Assembly (NCBI RefSeq): GCF_001261715.1
Contig: NZ_CVRU01000150.1
Coordinates: forward strand, 1-64,000
Length of the DNA stretch: 64,000 nucleotides
Source of the DNA: Dysgonomonas sp. HGC4
GTDB taxonomy: Bacteria; Bacteroidota; Bacteroidia; Bacteroidales; Dysgonomonadaceae
Direction: 5' to 3'
In this document: in pieces, positions 21,001 through 30,180 of the stretch
How the letters are laid out: each line of letters opens with the position of its first letter
Numbering within the stretch: position 1 is the stretch's first letter
Made by a program: the position numbers and the translations under genes
The notes under the pieces: generated by a model
The model's database searches: none
What the model was told of the DNA's origin: nothing
What the model saw: the letters and a program-made list of their open reading frames with translations, nothing else

Positions 21001-22524
21001 TTATTTATTCACTTGACGAGCTTTTAACTGAGCCAAATAGAAGGAAACAGGTATTAAACCCGATTTATTATGTCCCTCCCATATACCATCAGGACGGTCT
21101 TTGAAATGTCCCGGAGTTTTCTCACCTTGCAAACCAATACAATAATTATTTCCGGATGTCCATGGATTTTGTACTGCTACAATCCTAGCCTTACAGTTCC
21201 ACAACACTTGTGTTACTCCTGCCCAGCCATGTCCGCTACCCATTTGTCCTCTGTCCTGAACATTAATCTGATTATCGGTAGTTATATTATCATATAATGT
21301 ACCCACAGACCAACGATGATGGGGTCCAATATCACTCAAAGACTCTCTTGCCACACAATTATAAAACACATTAGGACCACATACTCTGGCTCCTGTTACA
21401 TAATCGTGTCGTGCTTGTGTACTTAAGCAATTCATAAATAAATTTTGCTGCCCCCAATTATTAAACGAATATCGCCTTCCTCCCGTAGGAATCGATTTTG
21501 CTTCGTAGCTTTTACATTCTCGTACTGTTATGTTTTTAGCTCCTGCTTCGAGGCTCACGCAAGCATAAGCAAAATAACGAGCAGTTACACCTTTAACCCA
21601 ACAATTTTCTGCATGATTAAATTCTACACCTATCCAGCTATGTTCTTCGTCCTGCTCTCCCATATATCTACTTTCTAAATACATATCTTCAATACCTATT
21701 TCGTTGATACGTCCATCATAAGTGTATTTATAGATTTCGCCACCTCCAAATTTTTCATCCAATTGCATTACTATTGGATTATCAATAGTTATAAGGTTAC
21801 CTTTTATGGCAGTTATTACACGTTCGAAATGCAGATTATATTCTTCGGCTTTCCATTGCTTTGTACCTTGTCTTTCCACAATTTTATTCATTCTTATGGC
21901 TTCGATCCAAGCATCGGTTCCCGGACGAAAAACAATAATACGATCGCCCACTTTCAGATTCTTAGCTGAAGCCACTGCAAATGAATGAGTACCCACAGGT
22001 ACAAACTTGTCTGTTATCTTTATACGACTACCTTCAACTTCTGTTATTTTGCCCTCGCCTTGAATATTTATAAGTGCTTTTTGATTCTTGCTTAATGAAA
22101 CAAGCCGAGTTTCTTCAATACCATCTCCTTCCCCTCGGAGAATTATTCCGCCAGCTTTTATATATAGATTGCCTTCTATTTTATATTCTCCACTCTTTAA
22201 TAATATCGTACCTCTATGTCCCGTTGCATCGGGTTGCATAAGTGATACTTTATCAATAGCATCTTGAATAAGGGCAGTACAATCTCCCGCAATAAGAGGT
22301 TGAAGAGTTATTGTAGTAGAATAATCGGGTATATTTTTGTCTCCATGATGGTAGCCCACTCTACTAAAATCGGGTATTATATTTCCTTCTTTATCGGGTA
22401 TATAACTTAGACTACCATCTGTATTTAGTTTTACTAAATCAGACTTCCATGTTTCTTGAGCATTTACGCCAATTGCAAGCAGACTGAAAAAGACTAAGAG
22501 AAATATATGTTGTAAAATTTTCAT
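21001..22524 (-). CDS. secreted right-handed beta-helix protein, paralogue of 10862-12622
   Basis: 507 residues with a signal peptide (about 1-22, ending GVNAQE). Beta-helix turns begin at GTILLKSGEYKIEGN and GIILRGEGDG. It shares with its paralogue the IIPDFSRVGYHHG opening, GGRRYSF, RHDYV, GPNVF, HHRWSVG, LYDNI, GSGHGW (H432) and LWNC. It is about 80 residues shorter, mainly at the C-terminus and in the insert before the helix core. It sits between the plug protein and GH29 in the SusC operon. No catalytic family can be named with confidence; the conserved charged core points to an enzyme rather than a structural protein. Confidence 0.7.
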   Translation of the reverse strand: MKILQHIFLLVFFSLLAIGVNAQETWKSDLVKLNTDGSLSYIPDKEGNIIPDFSRVGYHHGDKNIPDYSTTITLQPLIAGDCTALIQDAIDKVSLMQPDATGHRGTILLKSGEYKIEGNLYIKAGGIILRGEGDGIEETRLVSLSKNQKALINIQGEGKITEVEGSRIKITDKFVPVGTHSFAVASAKNLKVGDRIIVFRPGTDAWIEAIRMNKIVERQGTKQWKAEEYNLHFERVITAIKGNLITIDNPIVMQLDEKFGGGEIYKYTYDGRINEIGIEDMYLESRYMGEQDEEHSWIGVEFNHAENCWVKGVTARYFAYACVSLEAGAKNITVRECKSYEAKSIPTGGRRYSFNNWGQQNLFMNCLSTQARHDYVTGARVCGPNVFYNCVARESLSDIGPHHRWSVGTLYDNITTDNQINVQDRGQMGSGHGWAGVTQVLWNCKARIVAVQNPWTSGNNYCIGLQGEKTPGHFKDRPDGIWEGHNKSGLIPVSFYLAQLKARQVNK

Positions 22525-22580
22525 AATATATTAGATGTCTCGTTTCTATTAAATGGATGCTTTTTATTCAAAAAAGCACA

Positions 22581-23252
22581 TCAATTTATCTTTGTTTTAA
22601 TAACAATCACCCCATTTGCACCTTTAAGGCCATACATTGAAGCATCTTTCAACACCTCTACAGACTCAATATCTTTTATATTGACCGAACTATTGACATT
22701 TACAAGACTGTTATACTCTACATTATCAACAATGTAAAGAGGCTCTACACTTAATGACATAGAACTCCCTCCACGTATTTTAGCAATAGGTACATTGTCT
22801 ATTTCGGTCACCTGAACTCCTGGAATATTTCCGCGTAATAGATCTATCAACGAGTTGGCGCTCGATTCTTCGATTTCCTCTCTCGTCAATACATTAGAAT
22901 TATTACGAACCGGAAGTGTTTTTAAGTAATCAAAAAATTCTTCGCCGCTTAATCTATTTAAGCTCAGACTCTCCTTGCCTAGAATAATATCAAACGCATA
23001 ATTATCTTTCACCGGAATATATACTTTCTTATTTTTTGAAGGACTTATTTGCAGGGTATCACTTTCTGAAACACTCTTCAATAAGAATATTCCATCTTTC
23101 AAACTTTTGGTCGTATTAGATGTATTTTTGACTTTTACCAATATGTTTTTAATAGGCTTCCCTTTTCTGTCTACAATCCGTCCTGTAATATCTCCGGCTC
23201 TAATCGGAAATAATACAAATACCAGAAGCATTACACAAAGTATCTGTTTCAT
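22581..23252 (-). CDS. TonB plug-only protein (SusC-like N-domain and plug, no barrel)
   Basis: 223 residues with a signal peptide (about 1-19). It has a carboxypeptidase-regulatory-like domain (about 20-92, ITGRIVDRKGKPIKN) followed by a SusC-type plug (about 105-223: LIDLLRGNIPGVQV, AKIRGGSSMS, PLYIVDNVEY, DIESVEVLKDASMYG, GANGVIVIKTK). Translation stops exactly where a SusC barrel would begin, and the next gene starts 57 bases on with no barrel-like remnant, so this looks like a complete domain protein rather than a recent truncation. Possible roles are a TonB-competing or signalling plug, or a periplasmic partner of the SusC pore upstream. These are inferences. Confidence 0.85.
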   Translation of the reverse strand: MKQILCVMLLVFVLFPIRAGDITGRIVDRKGKPIKNILVKVKNTSNTTKSLKDGIFLLKSVSESDTLQISPSKNKKVYIPVKDNYAFDIILGKESLSLNRLSGEEFFDYLKTLPVRNNSNVLTREEIEESSANSLIDLLRGNIPGVQVTEIDNVPIAKIRGGSSMSLSVEPLYIVDNVEYNSLVNVNSSVNIKDIESVEVLKDASMYGLKGANGVIVIKTKIN

Positions 23253-23315
23253 AGATTAATATTTAAGGTTATATAAACGTAAAGACAGACTAATGCAGTA
23301 AATAGAATAAATGAA

Positions 23316-23337
23316 GGGCGAACAAATCAATTCGCCC
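23316..23337 (-). terminator. intercistronic GC-rich hairpin (attenuator)
   Basis: Perfect 7-bp stem GGGCGAA / TTCGCCC with an 8-nt loop, in the 125-base gap between the binding lipoprotein and the plug gene. It has no long T run, so partial termination or 3'-end protection of the susCD part is more likely than full stop. Confidence 0.5.
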
Positions 23338-23377
23338 CTACATTCTAACTATCTAAACTACACACCTATTTAATACT

Positions 23378-24448
23378 TTATTTAAGTATTGCTCCATCAT
23401 TTGCCCCGTATGCATCATCTAAATATAAAACCGGTAGATTTTTCCCCGTTCCATTAGGAAATCCGATACGCCACCAGTCAATATAAATATTATCCTGACT
23501 ATTGTTTTTCGTTCTAAATTCTCTCAGCCACGAAGATTTAAGTACTTCCTCTCCATCTAAATTGACATAGATATAATAATCTTTATCTACACTCATCGAG
23601 ATTTTTTTGTATATCCCGTTGTCAAAAGACGACACTTTGCCAACATACGTCATAAATGAAACAACTTTAAGAACTCCTTTTTCTAAATAAGAAATTGAAA
23701 TGGCTAGGTTGAATTTCTCTCCAAGAGATGTAACAGGCATTTTTCCTTGCACGTTAGGATACCACTCTACTTTTAATTGAGTTGGATATACTACATCTGT
23801 CTGCTTTGGATCACGCTTTAAACCCCATGCATAATATAACGAAGGAGGTCCTTTTTTTGTCCCTACAGTCATTGAGTCAGCAGGAATAGCACTAATGAAC
23901 CCTATTTTAGAAATTGTACTAAAAGGAATTTTTAATTGAGCATCATTAAAGACTTTTTCTAAATAGCGTTGTACCTCGGTACTTGATTTGCCATTAAATT
24001 GAGCATAAGTATTGGTTGTCCCACCAATGGATTCGGTTTTAGCTATTATTTCCGACCCCGATTGAGGTGTAATTCCATAAGGAGTTTTTTCAAATTTTTC
24101 GAAGAAATAACTAGATACATACATTTTGTGAATGCGTGTTTGAGATTTCCCTCCTGAGCTAACAGTACACGATACGGTATAAGTACCCGGAGTATTAGGA
24201 GCTTGCCAAGTCATCTCATCCAAGCCCTGAGGCTGAGTTAAGCGTCCACCTTCACAAGACCATTGATAATCCACTTCGCTCAAATCGTCAGAGCGAACAG
24301 CCATCCATATCTTAACTTTCTGATTACAATAAAACTCATCTCCGTCTGTATTCAACGAATCAATTTCCACATAATGATCATCCGAACAGCTTGTAGCCAA
24401 GAGTCCACAAAGCAAGATAAAGTATAGTGATTTTATATAATGTCTCAT
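23378..24448 (-). CDS. surface glycan-binding lipoprotein (SusE/F position)
   Basis: 356 residues from the chosen start; the upstream Met at 24472 is rejected because 24448 starts a clean lipoprotein signal (C21 in LATSC). An Ig/PKD-like domain (about 30-115, DYQWSCEGGRLTQP, GTYTVSCTVSSGG) is followed by a larger sheet domain (about 125-356) rich in aromatic residues (PSLYYAWGL, KVEWYPN, YIDWWRIGFPN). This is the usual layout of surface glycan-binding proteins encoded after susD. It probably captures the polymer next to the SusCD pore. The glycan bound is unknown. The AcidPro DDHYVE stretch after the cysteine resembles a surface-export signal. Confidence 0.75.
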   Translation of the reverse strand: MRHYIKSLYFILLCGLLATSCSDDHYVEIDSLNTDGDEFYCNQKVKIWMAVRSDDLSEVDYQWSCEGGRLTQPQGLDEMTWQAPNTPGTYTVSCTVSSGGKSQTRIHKMYVSSYFFEKFEKTPYGITPQSGSEIIAKTESIGGTTNTYAQFNGKSSTEVQRYLEKVFNDAQLKIPFSTISKIGFISAIPADSMTVGTKKGPPSLYYAWGLKRDPKQTDVVYPTQLKVEWYPNVQGKMPVTSLGEKFNLAISISYLEKGVLKVVSFMTYVGKVSSFDNGIYKKISMSVDKDYYIYVNLDGEEVLKSSWLREFRTKNNSQDNIYIDWWRIGFPNGTGKNLPVLYLDDAYGANDGAILK

Positions 24449-24473
24449 ATATATACAATTTTTATTTGTCAAT

Positions 24474-25148
24474 TTATTTAAATATGTCTTTAGTAGGTCT
24501 GTCTATCCACGATTCTACTACATGAATGTATGCACCCGACGTAGAAAGGAGGTTACTTGTACGTGGCTTGATTTCAGACTTGTAGTGCCCATTAAAGTTA
24601 TTAAAGACAATATTCGGATTACGATCTTTTATCAGATACATATTTACTTTAGCTGTATCGGCAGAAGCATAAGAGTCGAACCACTTGGGTTCGGCTGGAA
24701 GATTACTCCATGTATGTGCTCCCTTTACAATATGGTAAAGTAAAAATTCCTTGACTTGCTCTTTTGGATATTGAGTCATCGATATAGGTGCATACAAACT
24801 TGTCTCATCACCCGGTCTTTCATATAATTTATGTGTCTGAAAATAGCTCAGATCAGTAGATGTTGTTGAATTGAAAGCTTTATCTGTAAGAAGAATATAA
24901 GTTGCCGCCGACTCATTATACATATTCTGCATCTCAGCATACTCAATAGCCTCTTTCAGTATCGGAAAAAGATCCTGACGGATTTGTACAAATTCCCAGA
25001 CCGTCATATTTATATGATTATCATAAGTACCTGCTTCATAGTCATAGTCGTAAGGTTCTTGTAAATCCAAACCAAATACTTCACAACCCGCAAATACCAG
25101 AGGGAAAGCGATAATAGCAAAAGCTATTCTTATATATTTTTTTATCAT
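24474..25148 (-). CDS. fasciclin (FAS1)-like lipoprotein
   Basis: 224 residues with lipobox C22 in VFAGC. One FAS1-like domain is suggested by FVQIRQDLFPILKEAIEYAEM, then ATYILLTDKAF, FLLYHIVKG, and SGAYIHVVESWI near the end, which are the usual H1, middle and H2 regions in order. FAS1 domains mediate adhesion or ligand binding. Lying between susD and the glycan-binding lipoprotein, 25 bases from one and 33 from the other, it is probably a surface component of the same uptake complex. Confidence 0.7.
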   Translation of the reverse strand: MIKKYIRIAFAIIAFPLVFAGCEVFGLDLQEPYDYDYEAGTYDNHINMTVWEFVQIRQDLFPILKEAIEYAEMQNMYNESAATYILLTDKAFNSTTSTDLSYFQTHKLYERPGDETSLYAPISMTQYPKEQVKEFLLYHIVKGAHTWSNLPAEPKWFDSYASADTAKVNMYLIKDRNPNIVFNNFNGHYKSEIKPRTSNLLSTSGAYIHVVESWIDRPTKDIFK

Positions 25149-25181
25149 AATTCTAATGATTTAATCAAACTTGTATTTAAA

Positions 25182-26714
25182 TTATCCTTCAGAATAAGGT
25201 TTATTTTGGTCCCCTTTTAATGCAGGATTAGCCTCAAATTCGCGATAGTATATTGGTGCAAGTATTCGCCCTTCATCTCCAAACCCTGTTGGAGCTATTC
25301 CAATAGCAGACTGACGCTCTTTTATAACCTTATCCATTACCGGAATCACTCTATTTGTTCTTACTAGATCAAACCAGCGTTTCCCTTCTGCCATAAACTC
25401 TAACTGACGCTCTAGCAAAATAACTGTTTCTACTTCTTCCTTATTTGATGTAGCGGAAACTTCCTTTTTAGCATCAGCTAAATATCCTACTCGTTTGCGG
25501 ATTTTGTTTACTATTTCGAGAGCTTCACTTCCTCTGCCTTGCTGATTTAAAGCCTCGGCTCTTAACAATAACACGTCTGCCAAACGATATATCTGAGGTT
25601 GAACGGCTGCACTGGTAGTTGATAATACCAACCAATGAGATTTATAGACCGAGTTTTTCGAGTCATATTCTCTATTAGGGTCTACATCGCTATATTTTGT
25701 ATTTTTTTCTATCCCTACTGCATAATAGCTATTATACGATATGGGCATTCTACTGTTATTAGAGTATAATTTAACGGTATCCAAAACATTCCACAAACGA
25801 CCATCGGTACCCTGATTTGAATAACGTCTGTCTACAAATTCCTGAAACAGTGTTTGAGAAATCTTATATCCATTATTGGTATTGGATGCACCTACACGTT
25901 GAGGCCAAAGAGAACCACCATCAGCATCGAAATTCCATGCCATAACAAATATTGCTTCTCTGGACGAATTGGGTACTAAGAACATTTGCTTCCATTCGGC
26001 TTCATTCTTCACTAGTTCGAAATTGCTGTTGTTTTCAAAATATTCGGATGCTTCTAATGCTTCTTTATATTCTTTAAACCACATATGAACATCGGTTTTA
26101 AGAGCTTTACAAGTTGCATAGTTGATATAAAACTTATCTGATGTATTTACCAAATATGCTTCAGCCTTTATTATATCATCCATTATTTGCTTCTTTACAA
26201 CCTCTATTTCCGATCTTGTAACTTGCGCTTTCACAACATCTCCATCCCATTGTGCTGTCACTAACGGAACTCTACCCCATACACGTATTGCATAGAAATA
26301 CATTAATGCACGCATTCCATGAGCTTGTCCTATATAGTTGGCATAGTCTGACTCAATAATACCGGGTATGGTAGGATATCTCTCTATTGCAGTGTTGCAT
26401 CTGGTTATACATGCATACAAGTCTTTCCAGCTATATTCTTCTTTCGTAGATTCAAGAGCATTCATATACACCTGACTGTCTTCATAACCTGTTGTTGTAT
26501 AATTATCGGAACGTAGATCTCCCCAATCGATATGAGCTCTGTTTAACGTCTTTTGCATGGCATCATATATACCGGCATTCCAAGTACGCATATCTCCCTT
26601 AGACCCGAAGAAGGTTGACGGAGACATATCGGATAATGGATCTCTATCTAAGAAATCGTTGCATCCTATAAGCCCGAAAGCTCCTATGATAGTGAGTAAT
26701 ATATATTTTTTCAT
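25182..26714 (-). CDS. SusD/RagB family outer membrane lipoprotein
   Basis: 510 residues with lipobox C18 (LIGC). SusD features: early NDFLDRDPLSDMSPSTFF, TPR-like helices (AQGHGMRALMYFYAIR-type motif), a late RLADVLLLRAEALNQ, and C-terminal LLERQLEFMAEGKRWFDLVR. SusD forms the lid on the SusC transporter and binds oligosaccharides at the cell surface. It follows SusC after a 104-base gap that holds the leader hairpin at 26731-26743. Confidence 0.96.
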   Translation of the reverse strand: MKKYILLTIIGAFGLIGCNDFLDRDPLSDMSPSTFFGSKGDMRTWNAGIYDAMQKTLNRAHIDWGDLRSDNYTTTGYEDSQVYMNALESTKEEYSWKDLYACITRCNTAIERYPTIPGIIESDYANYIGQAHGMRALMYFYAIRVWGRVPLVTAQWDGDVVKAQVTRSEIEVVKKQIMDDIIKAEAYLVNTSDKFYINYATCKALKTDVHMWFKEYKEALEASEYFENNSNFELVKNEAEWKQMFLVPNSSREAIFVMAWNFDADGGSLWPQRVGASNTNNGYKISQTLFQEFVDRRYSNQGTDGRLWNVLDTVKLYSNNSRMPISYNSYYAVGIEKNTKYSDVDPNREYDSKNSVYKSHWLVLSTTSAAVQPQIYRLADVLLLRAEALNQQGRGSEALEIVNKIRKRVGYLADAKKEVSATSNKEEVETVILLERQLEFMAEGKRWFDLVRTNRVIPVMDKVIKERQSAIGIAPTGFGDEGRILAPIYYREFEANPALKGDQNKPYSEG

Positions 26715-26730
26715 TGTTTTATTGATTTTA

Positions 26731-26743
26731 AGGTCGCAGACCT
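26731..26743 (-). promoter_or_regulatory. leader hairpin motif before susD
   Basis: AGGTCGCAGACCT on the plus strand (AGGTCTGCGACCT in gene orientation), 16 nt before the susD ATG. Spacing equals that before rhaD and rhaA. Confidence 0.5.
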
Positions 26744-26818
26744 TTTTATTACTTAGTCAAGTACGAAAACTATAACCTGTTATAATTAGAAAGTATATCA
26801 TTAAATACTTTCATTTAC

Positions 26819-29800
26819 TTAAAATCCTACATTGATTCCAAATCCAACCTCACGATAACGTGGATATGCCGAATTGTCTCTTCCCGGAGTCAATACACTA
26901 CCTCCTATTTCGGGATCATAACCCGAGTACTCAGTCCAAGTAGCCAAATTATTTGTATATACATATACTTGACAAGTACGAAGTGGAGTTTTATTTAAGA
27001 ATTTATGTTCTACATTATAGGTTAAACGAATATTCTTCAATCGCAGGAATGATGCATCTTCCAAATACTGGCTATTAAGTTCTTGTCTGTTCTGAGTTTT
27101 TCGAGTACGAGAATCTAGTGCGTACCAAGGTGTTATTTGTCCTTGATATTTCCATCCTGTTCTTATATACTCGGGATGTTGCATGTGCGTATTACCACCC
27201 CATGTAGTATAATATTGTTTCAGTTTATTGTATACTTTTCCTCCCCAGCTCAGGTATAAATTGAATGATAGAGAGAAGTTTTTATACGTAAAGTTATTAT
27301 CCCATGAAGCGAACCAATCCGGATTTCCACTCCCTAGAACTTTACGGTCATTATCATCTATCTTATTGTCATAATTGCCGTCTTTATCCGGAATATTTTC
27401 CCATATAACATCTCCTCCGGCTGCGGCTACTCCATTTTGTAAGATTTGCTTAACATCTCCCGAATACTTCGATCCATCGGGTAATACATAACCTTCGAGA
27501 ATAGGTTGCCCATTAAGCCCTATTATTACATTATTATTTTCGTCTCTTTTCAATACTGGATTCAAACGCGTTTTGTAATCAGGGGTATATGCATTACTAA
27601 AGTCATATTCGTATACTCCCTCATTTTTATAACCATACCATTGACCGGCTGCTTTGCCTTTTGCAACTAACCACAGACTGCTTTCTACATAATCTTCTTT
27701 TGCCAGATCGGTTATTTTATTCTTGTTTGTCCACCAGTTAACAGTTGTATTCCATTTAAAGTCCTTAGTCATAACAGGATACCCTGATAAAGAAAATTCA
27801 AGTCCGCGGTTTTCTATACTCGCCAGATTTACACGCATCTTATCATACCCTGTTGTATAAGGCAGACTCATAGTAGATAGTAAATCACTTGTCTCTTTAA
27901 TATAATAATCTGCGATGAAAGTAACTCGCCCGTTGAATAAGTTCAGATCAAGACCAAAGTTCGTTTGTTTGGTTTCTTCCCAATGTAAACTAGGATTACC
28001 ATAAGTTGCTACAGGAACCACTCCACTCGTACCATTGTAACTATATTCTCCAGAGGTGAAAAGCGTTTGATATTCGTAATACCCAACTCTATCGTTTCCG
28101 GTTACCCCCCAACTACCACGCAATTTTGCATCGGAAACTACGCTGGATGCCCAATCCATAAATACCTCATCAGAAAAACGCCACCCTAGAGAGAATGCTG
28201 GGAATGCACCCCAACGTTCTTTAGGTCCAAAACGCGATGAACCGTCGTATCTCACACTTCCATTAAATATGTATTTATCTTTATACGTATAACCTACACG
28301 ACCAAAGAAACTAGCTAGGGCATAATCTTCGGCAGTAGTATATGTTTTAGCCAAATCCAGATTTGCCATATTCATCGTATGTATTGATTCGGTTACCAGA
28401 TCGGATCCTTCAAAATTCAAATATTCATTTTTTCCGGTTTCTACACTTGCCCCAGCCATCGCCGAAAGAACATGGTGCTTTCCCAGAGTTTTATTAAAGG
28501 TTAAATACATCTCGCCCGAATACCTTTGATTAAAGGTTGTTTTATCAGCTGCCGTGTTTTTGCGTAAACTCTCATCAGCATTACTATCTAGTTCTTTAGA
28601 AGCAAATTGAGTATTACGAGTTAAACCCAAATCGCCTTGCATATTTGCAGACAACGATAAATAGTTAGTAAACTTCCAGTCCATTCCCTGATAAATAACC
28701 CCTTGAAAGCGTTCTCTCTTATTGTCTCGTCCATATAATTCTTGAACCGGGTTTCTATTTCCTCCCATAGCATGATGAGGGGCAAATGTTCCATCAGGAT
28801 AATAAATAATCATATTAGGCGGACGTCTCATAGCGGTCTGAAACACATTCCCTTCGTTTATGCTATTCGTTTTATTATTACTAAAACTCACTCTGGTTGT
28901 GAATCTAAGATTATCCCATCCATTAAAATCCATGTTATACCGACCTGTAATGCGGTCATTATAACTTGTTTTTATAATACCCTCATCGCCCACATAACCA
29001 AATGATGCCATGTACTTCAACTTATCAGTACCTCCACTAATTCCTAGATTCACATCATTTCTTATTGCTGTTTGTGTCAATAAATCTTGATAATAATTAT
29101 TCACACTATTTACCAATCCTACAGAGTCTGTTACTGCACTAAATTTTTCAAGTGTTTTTGCAGGGTTACTTAAATCCGTTGCTTGCATATTTAATACCCT
29201 ATCAAAAGCATTCACCTGTGGCAACTTATTTGCCATAGAACTATAACTTCGTAAATAGCGAAGATCTACTTTTGGTTTACCCGATTCTCCTGATTTTGTT
29301 GTAATTATTATAACACCATTAGCCGAACGTGCCCCATATATAGAGGCTGAAGCTGCATCCTTCAATATCTCAATAGATTTGATATCCAATGGATTGATAT
29401 TATCGATACTGCTTGTTATAACATTATCAACAATGTAGAGAGGCGAAACTCCATTATCATCAAAAGTAGAAGCCCCACGTACCTGTATCATATTTGTACC
29501 TCCCGGGGCACCCGATGCAGATGTAACCTGAAGACCGGGAGCTGCACCTTGAAGTGCATCATAAATATTAATCGGAGATCTTTCCTCTATTAGTTTAGAA
29601 TCGACTGAAGTTATTGCTCCGGTAATGTCCCGTTTTTTCTGAACACCGTATCCCACAACTACCACTTCATCCAATAGTTTTGTGTTTTCTGTCATAACAA
29701 TCACGAGCTTCTTATTAGAATCGATTTTTACATCTTGATTATTATAACCCATATAAACAAAGCTTAATACATCTCCTTTTTGGCAGGCCAATGTAAATCC

Positions 29801-30004
29801 GCCATTCAAATCGGTAATAGTACCTTTTGTTGTTCCTTTAATAGTAATTGTTACACCGATCATGGGTTCTCCCGAATCATCATTCACTATCCCTGTAACA
29901 TTTAGTGTCTGGGCAGAAAGGGTATGCCCCAGACAAAAAACAAACAAGAATAAAACGAGCCACCGACTCATCAGTTTAGGCTTTTTGTTTTCTTTTTCTT
30001 TCAT
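26819..30004 (-). CDS. SusC/RagA family TonB-linked outer membrane transporter
   Basis: 1061 residues. Signal peptide (to about residue 31), carboxypeptidase-regulatory domain (about 35-110, VTGIVNDDSGEPMIGV), a DEVVVVGYGVQKK linker, plug (about 125-235, ALQGAAPGLQV, IQVRGASTF, ILKDAASASIYGARSANGV), then a large barrel ending in GFGINVGF. With SusD it imports oligosaccharides using TonB energy. It is the first gene of the operon that runs to the terminator at 19046-19080. Its promoter region (30005-30180) has the leader hairpin and only a degenerate version of the operator seen at the other four promoters. Confidence 0.97.
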   Translation of the reverse strand: MKEKENKKPKLMSRWLVLFLFVFCLGHTLSAQTLNVTGIVNDDSGEPMIGVTITIKGTTKGTITDLNGGFTLACQKGDVLSFVYMGYNNQDVKIDSNKKLVIVMTENTKLLDEVVVVGYGVQKKRDITGAITSVDSKLIEERSPINIYDALQGAAPGLQVTSASGAPGGTNMIQVRGASTFDDNGVSPLYIVDNVITSSIDNINPLDIKSIEILKDAASASIYGARSANGVIIITTKSGESGKPKVDLRYLRSYSSMANKLPQVNAFDRVLNMQATDLSNPAKTLEKFSAVTDSVGLVNSVNNYYQDLLTQTAIRNDVNLGISGGTDKLKYMASFGYVGDEGIIKTSYNDRITGRYNMDFNGWDNLRFTTRVSFSNNKTNSINEGNVFQTAMRRPPNMIIYYPDGTFAPHHAMGGNRNPVQELYGRDNKRERFQGVIYQGMDWKFTNYLSLSANMQGDLGLTRNTQFASKELDSNADESLRKNTAADKTTFNQRYSGEMYLTFNKTLGKHHVLSAMAGASVETGKNEYLNFEGSDLVTESIHTMNMANLDLAKTYTTAEDYALASFFGRVGYTYKDKYIFNGSVRYDGSSRFGPKERWGAFPAFSLGWRFSDEVFMDWASSVVSDAKLRGSWGVTGNDRVGYYEYQTLFTSGEYSYNGTSGVVPVATYGNPSLHWEETKQTNFGLDLNLFNGRVTFIADYYIKETSDLLSTMSLPYTTGYDKMRVNLASIENRGLEFSLSGYPVMTKDFKWNTTVNWWTNKNKITDLAKEDYVESSLWLVAKGKAAGQWYGYKNEGVYEYDFSNAYTPDYKTRLNPVLKRDENNNVIIGLNGQPILEGYVLPDGSKYSGDVKQILQNGVAAAGGDVIWENIPDKDGNYDNKIDDNDRKVLGSGNPDWFASWDNNFTYKNFSLSFNLYLSWGGKVYNKLKQYYTTWGGNTHMQHPEYIRTGWKYQGQITPWYALDSRTRKTQNRQELNSQYLEDASFLRLKNIRLTYNVEHKFLNKTPLRTCQVYVYTNNLATWTEYSGYDPEIGGSVLTPGRDNSAYPRYREVGFGINVGF

Positions 30005-30046
30005 TTAAACTAGATTTTAATAGGTTTGGTTTTTCACGGTTAATTA

Positions 30047-30059
30047 AGGTCTTAAACCT
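30047..30059 (-). promoter_or_regulatory. leader hairpin motif before susC
   Basis: AGGTCTTAAACCT on the plus strand, 42 nt before the susC ATG, extended to AAGGT..ACCTT. Spacing to the start is longer than in the susD, rhaD, rhaA and HTCS copies. Confidence 0.4.
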
Positions 30060-30180
30060 TTTTTATTCTATCATATTAGTTTTCGGACATGGCAAGACCA
30101 TTCCCTGACCACAATAATATTTTATTGTATACACAGTTTACAAAACAGTTAGTGTTATAAAAAATCTTAAGGTATTGCTT

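Noticed and set aside
30109-30166. Possible fifth HTCS operator upstream of susC (GATTTTTTATA and TGTTTTGTAAA in gene orientation, then TATTGTGG).
   Set aside because: The half-sites are about 19 bp apart instead of 21 and the -7 match is only 6 of 8, so it does not meet the pattern of the other four sites. It may still be a degenerate site.
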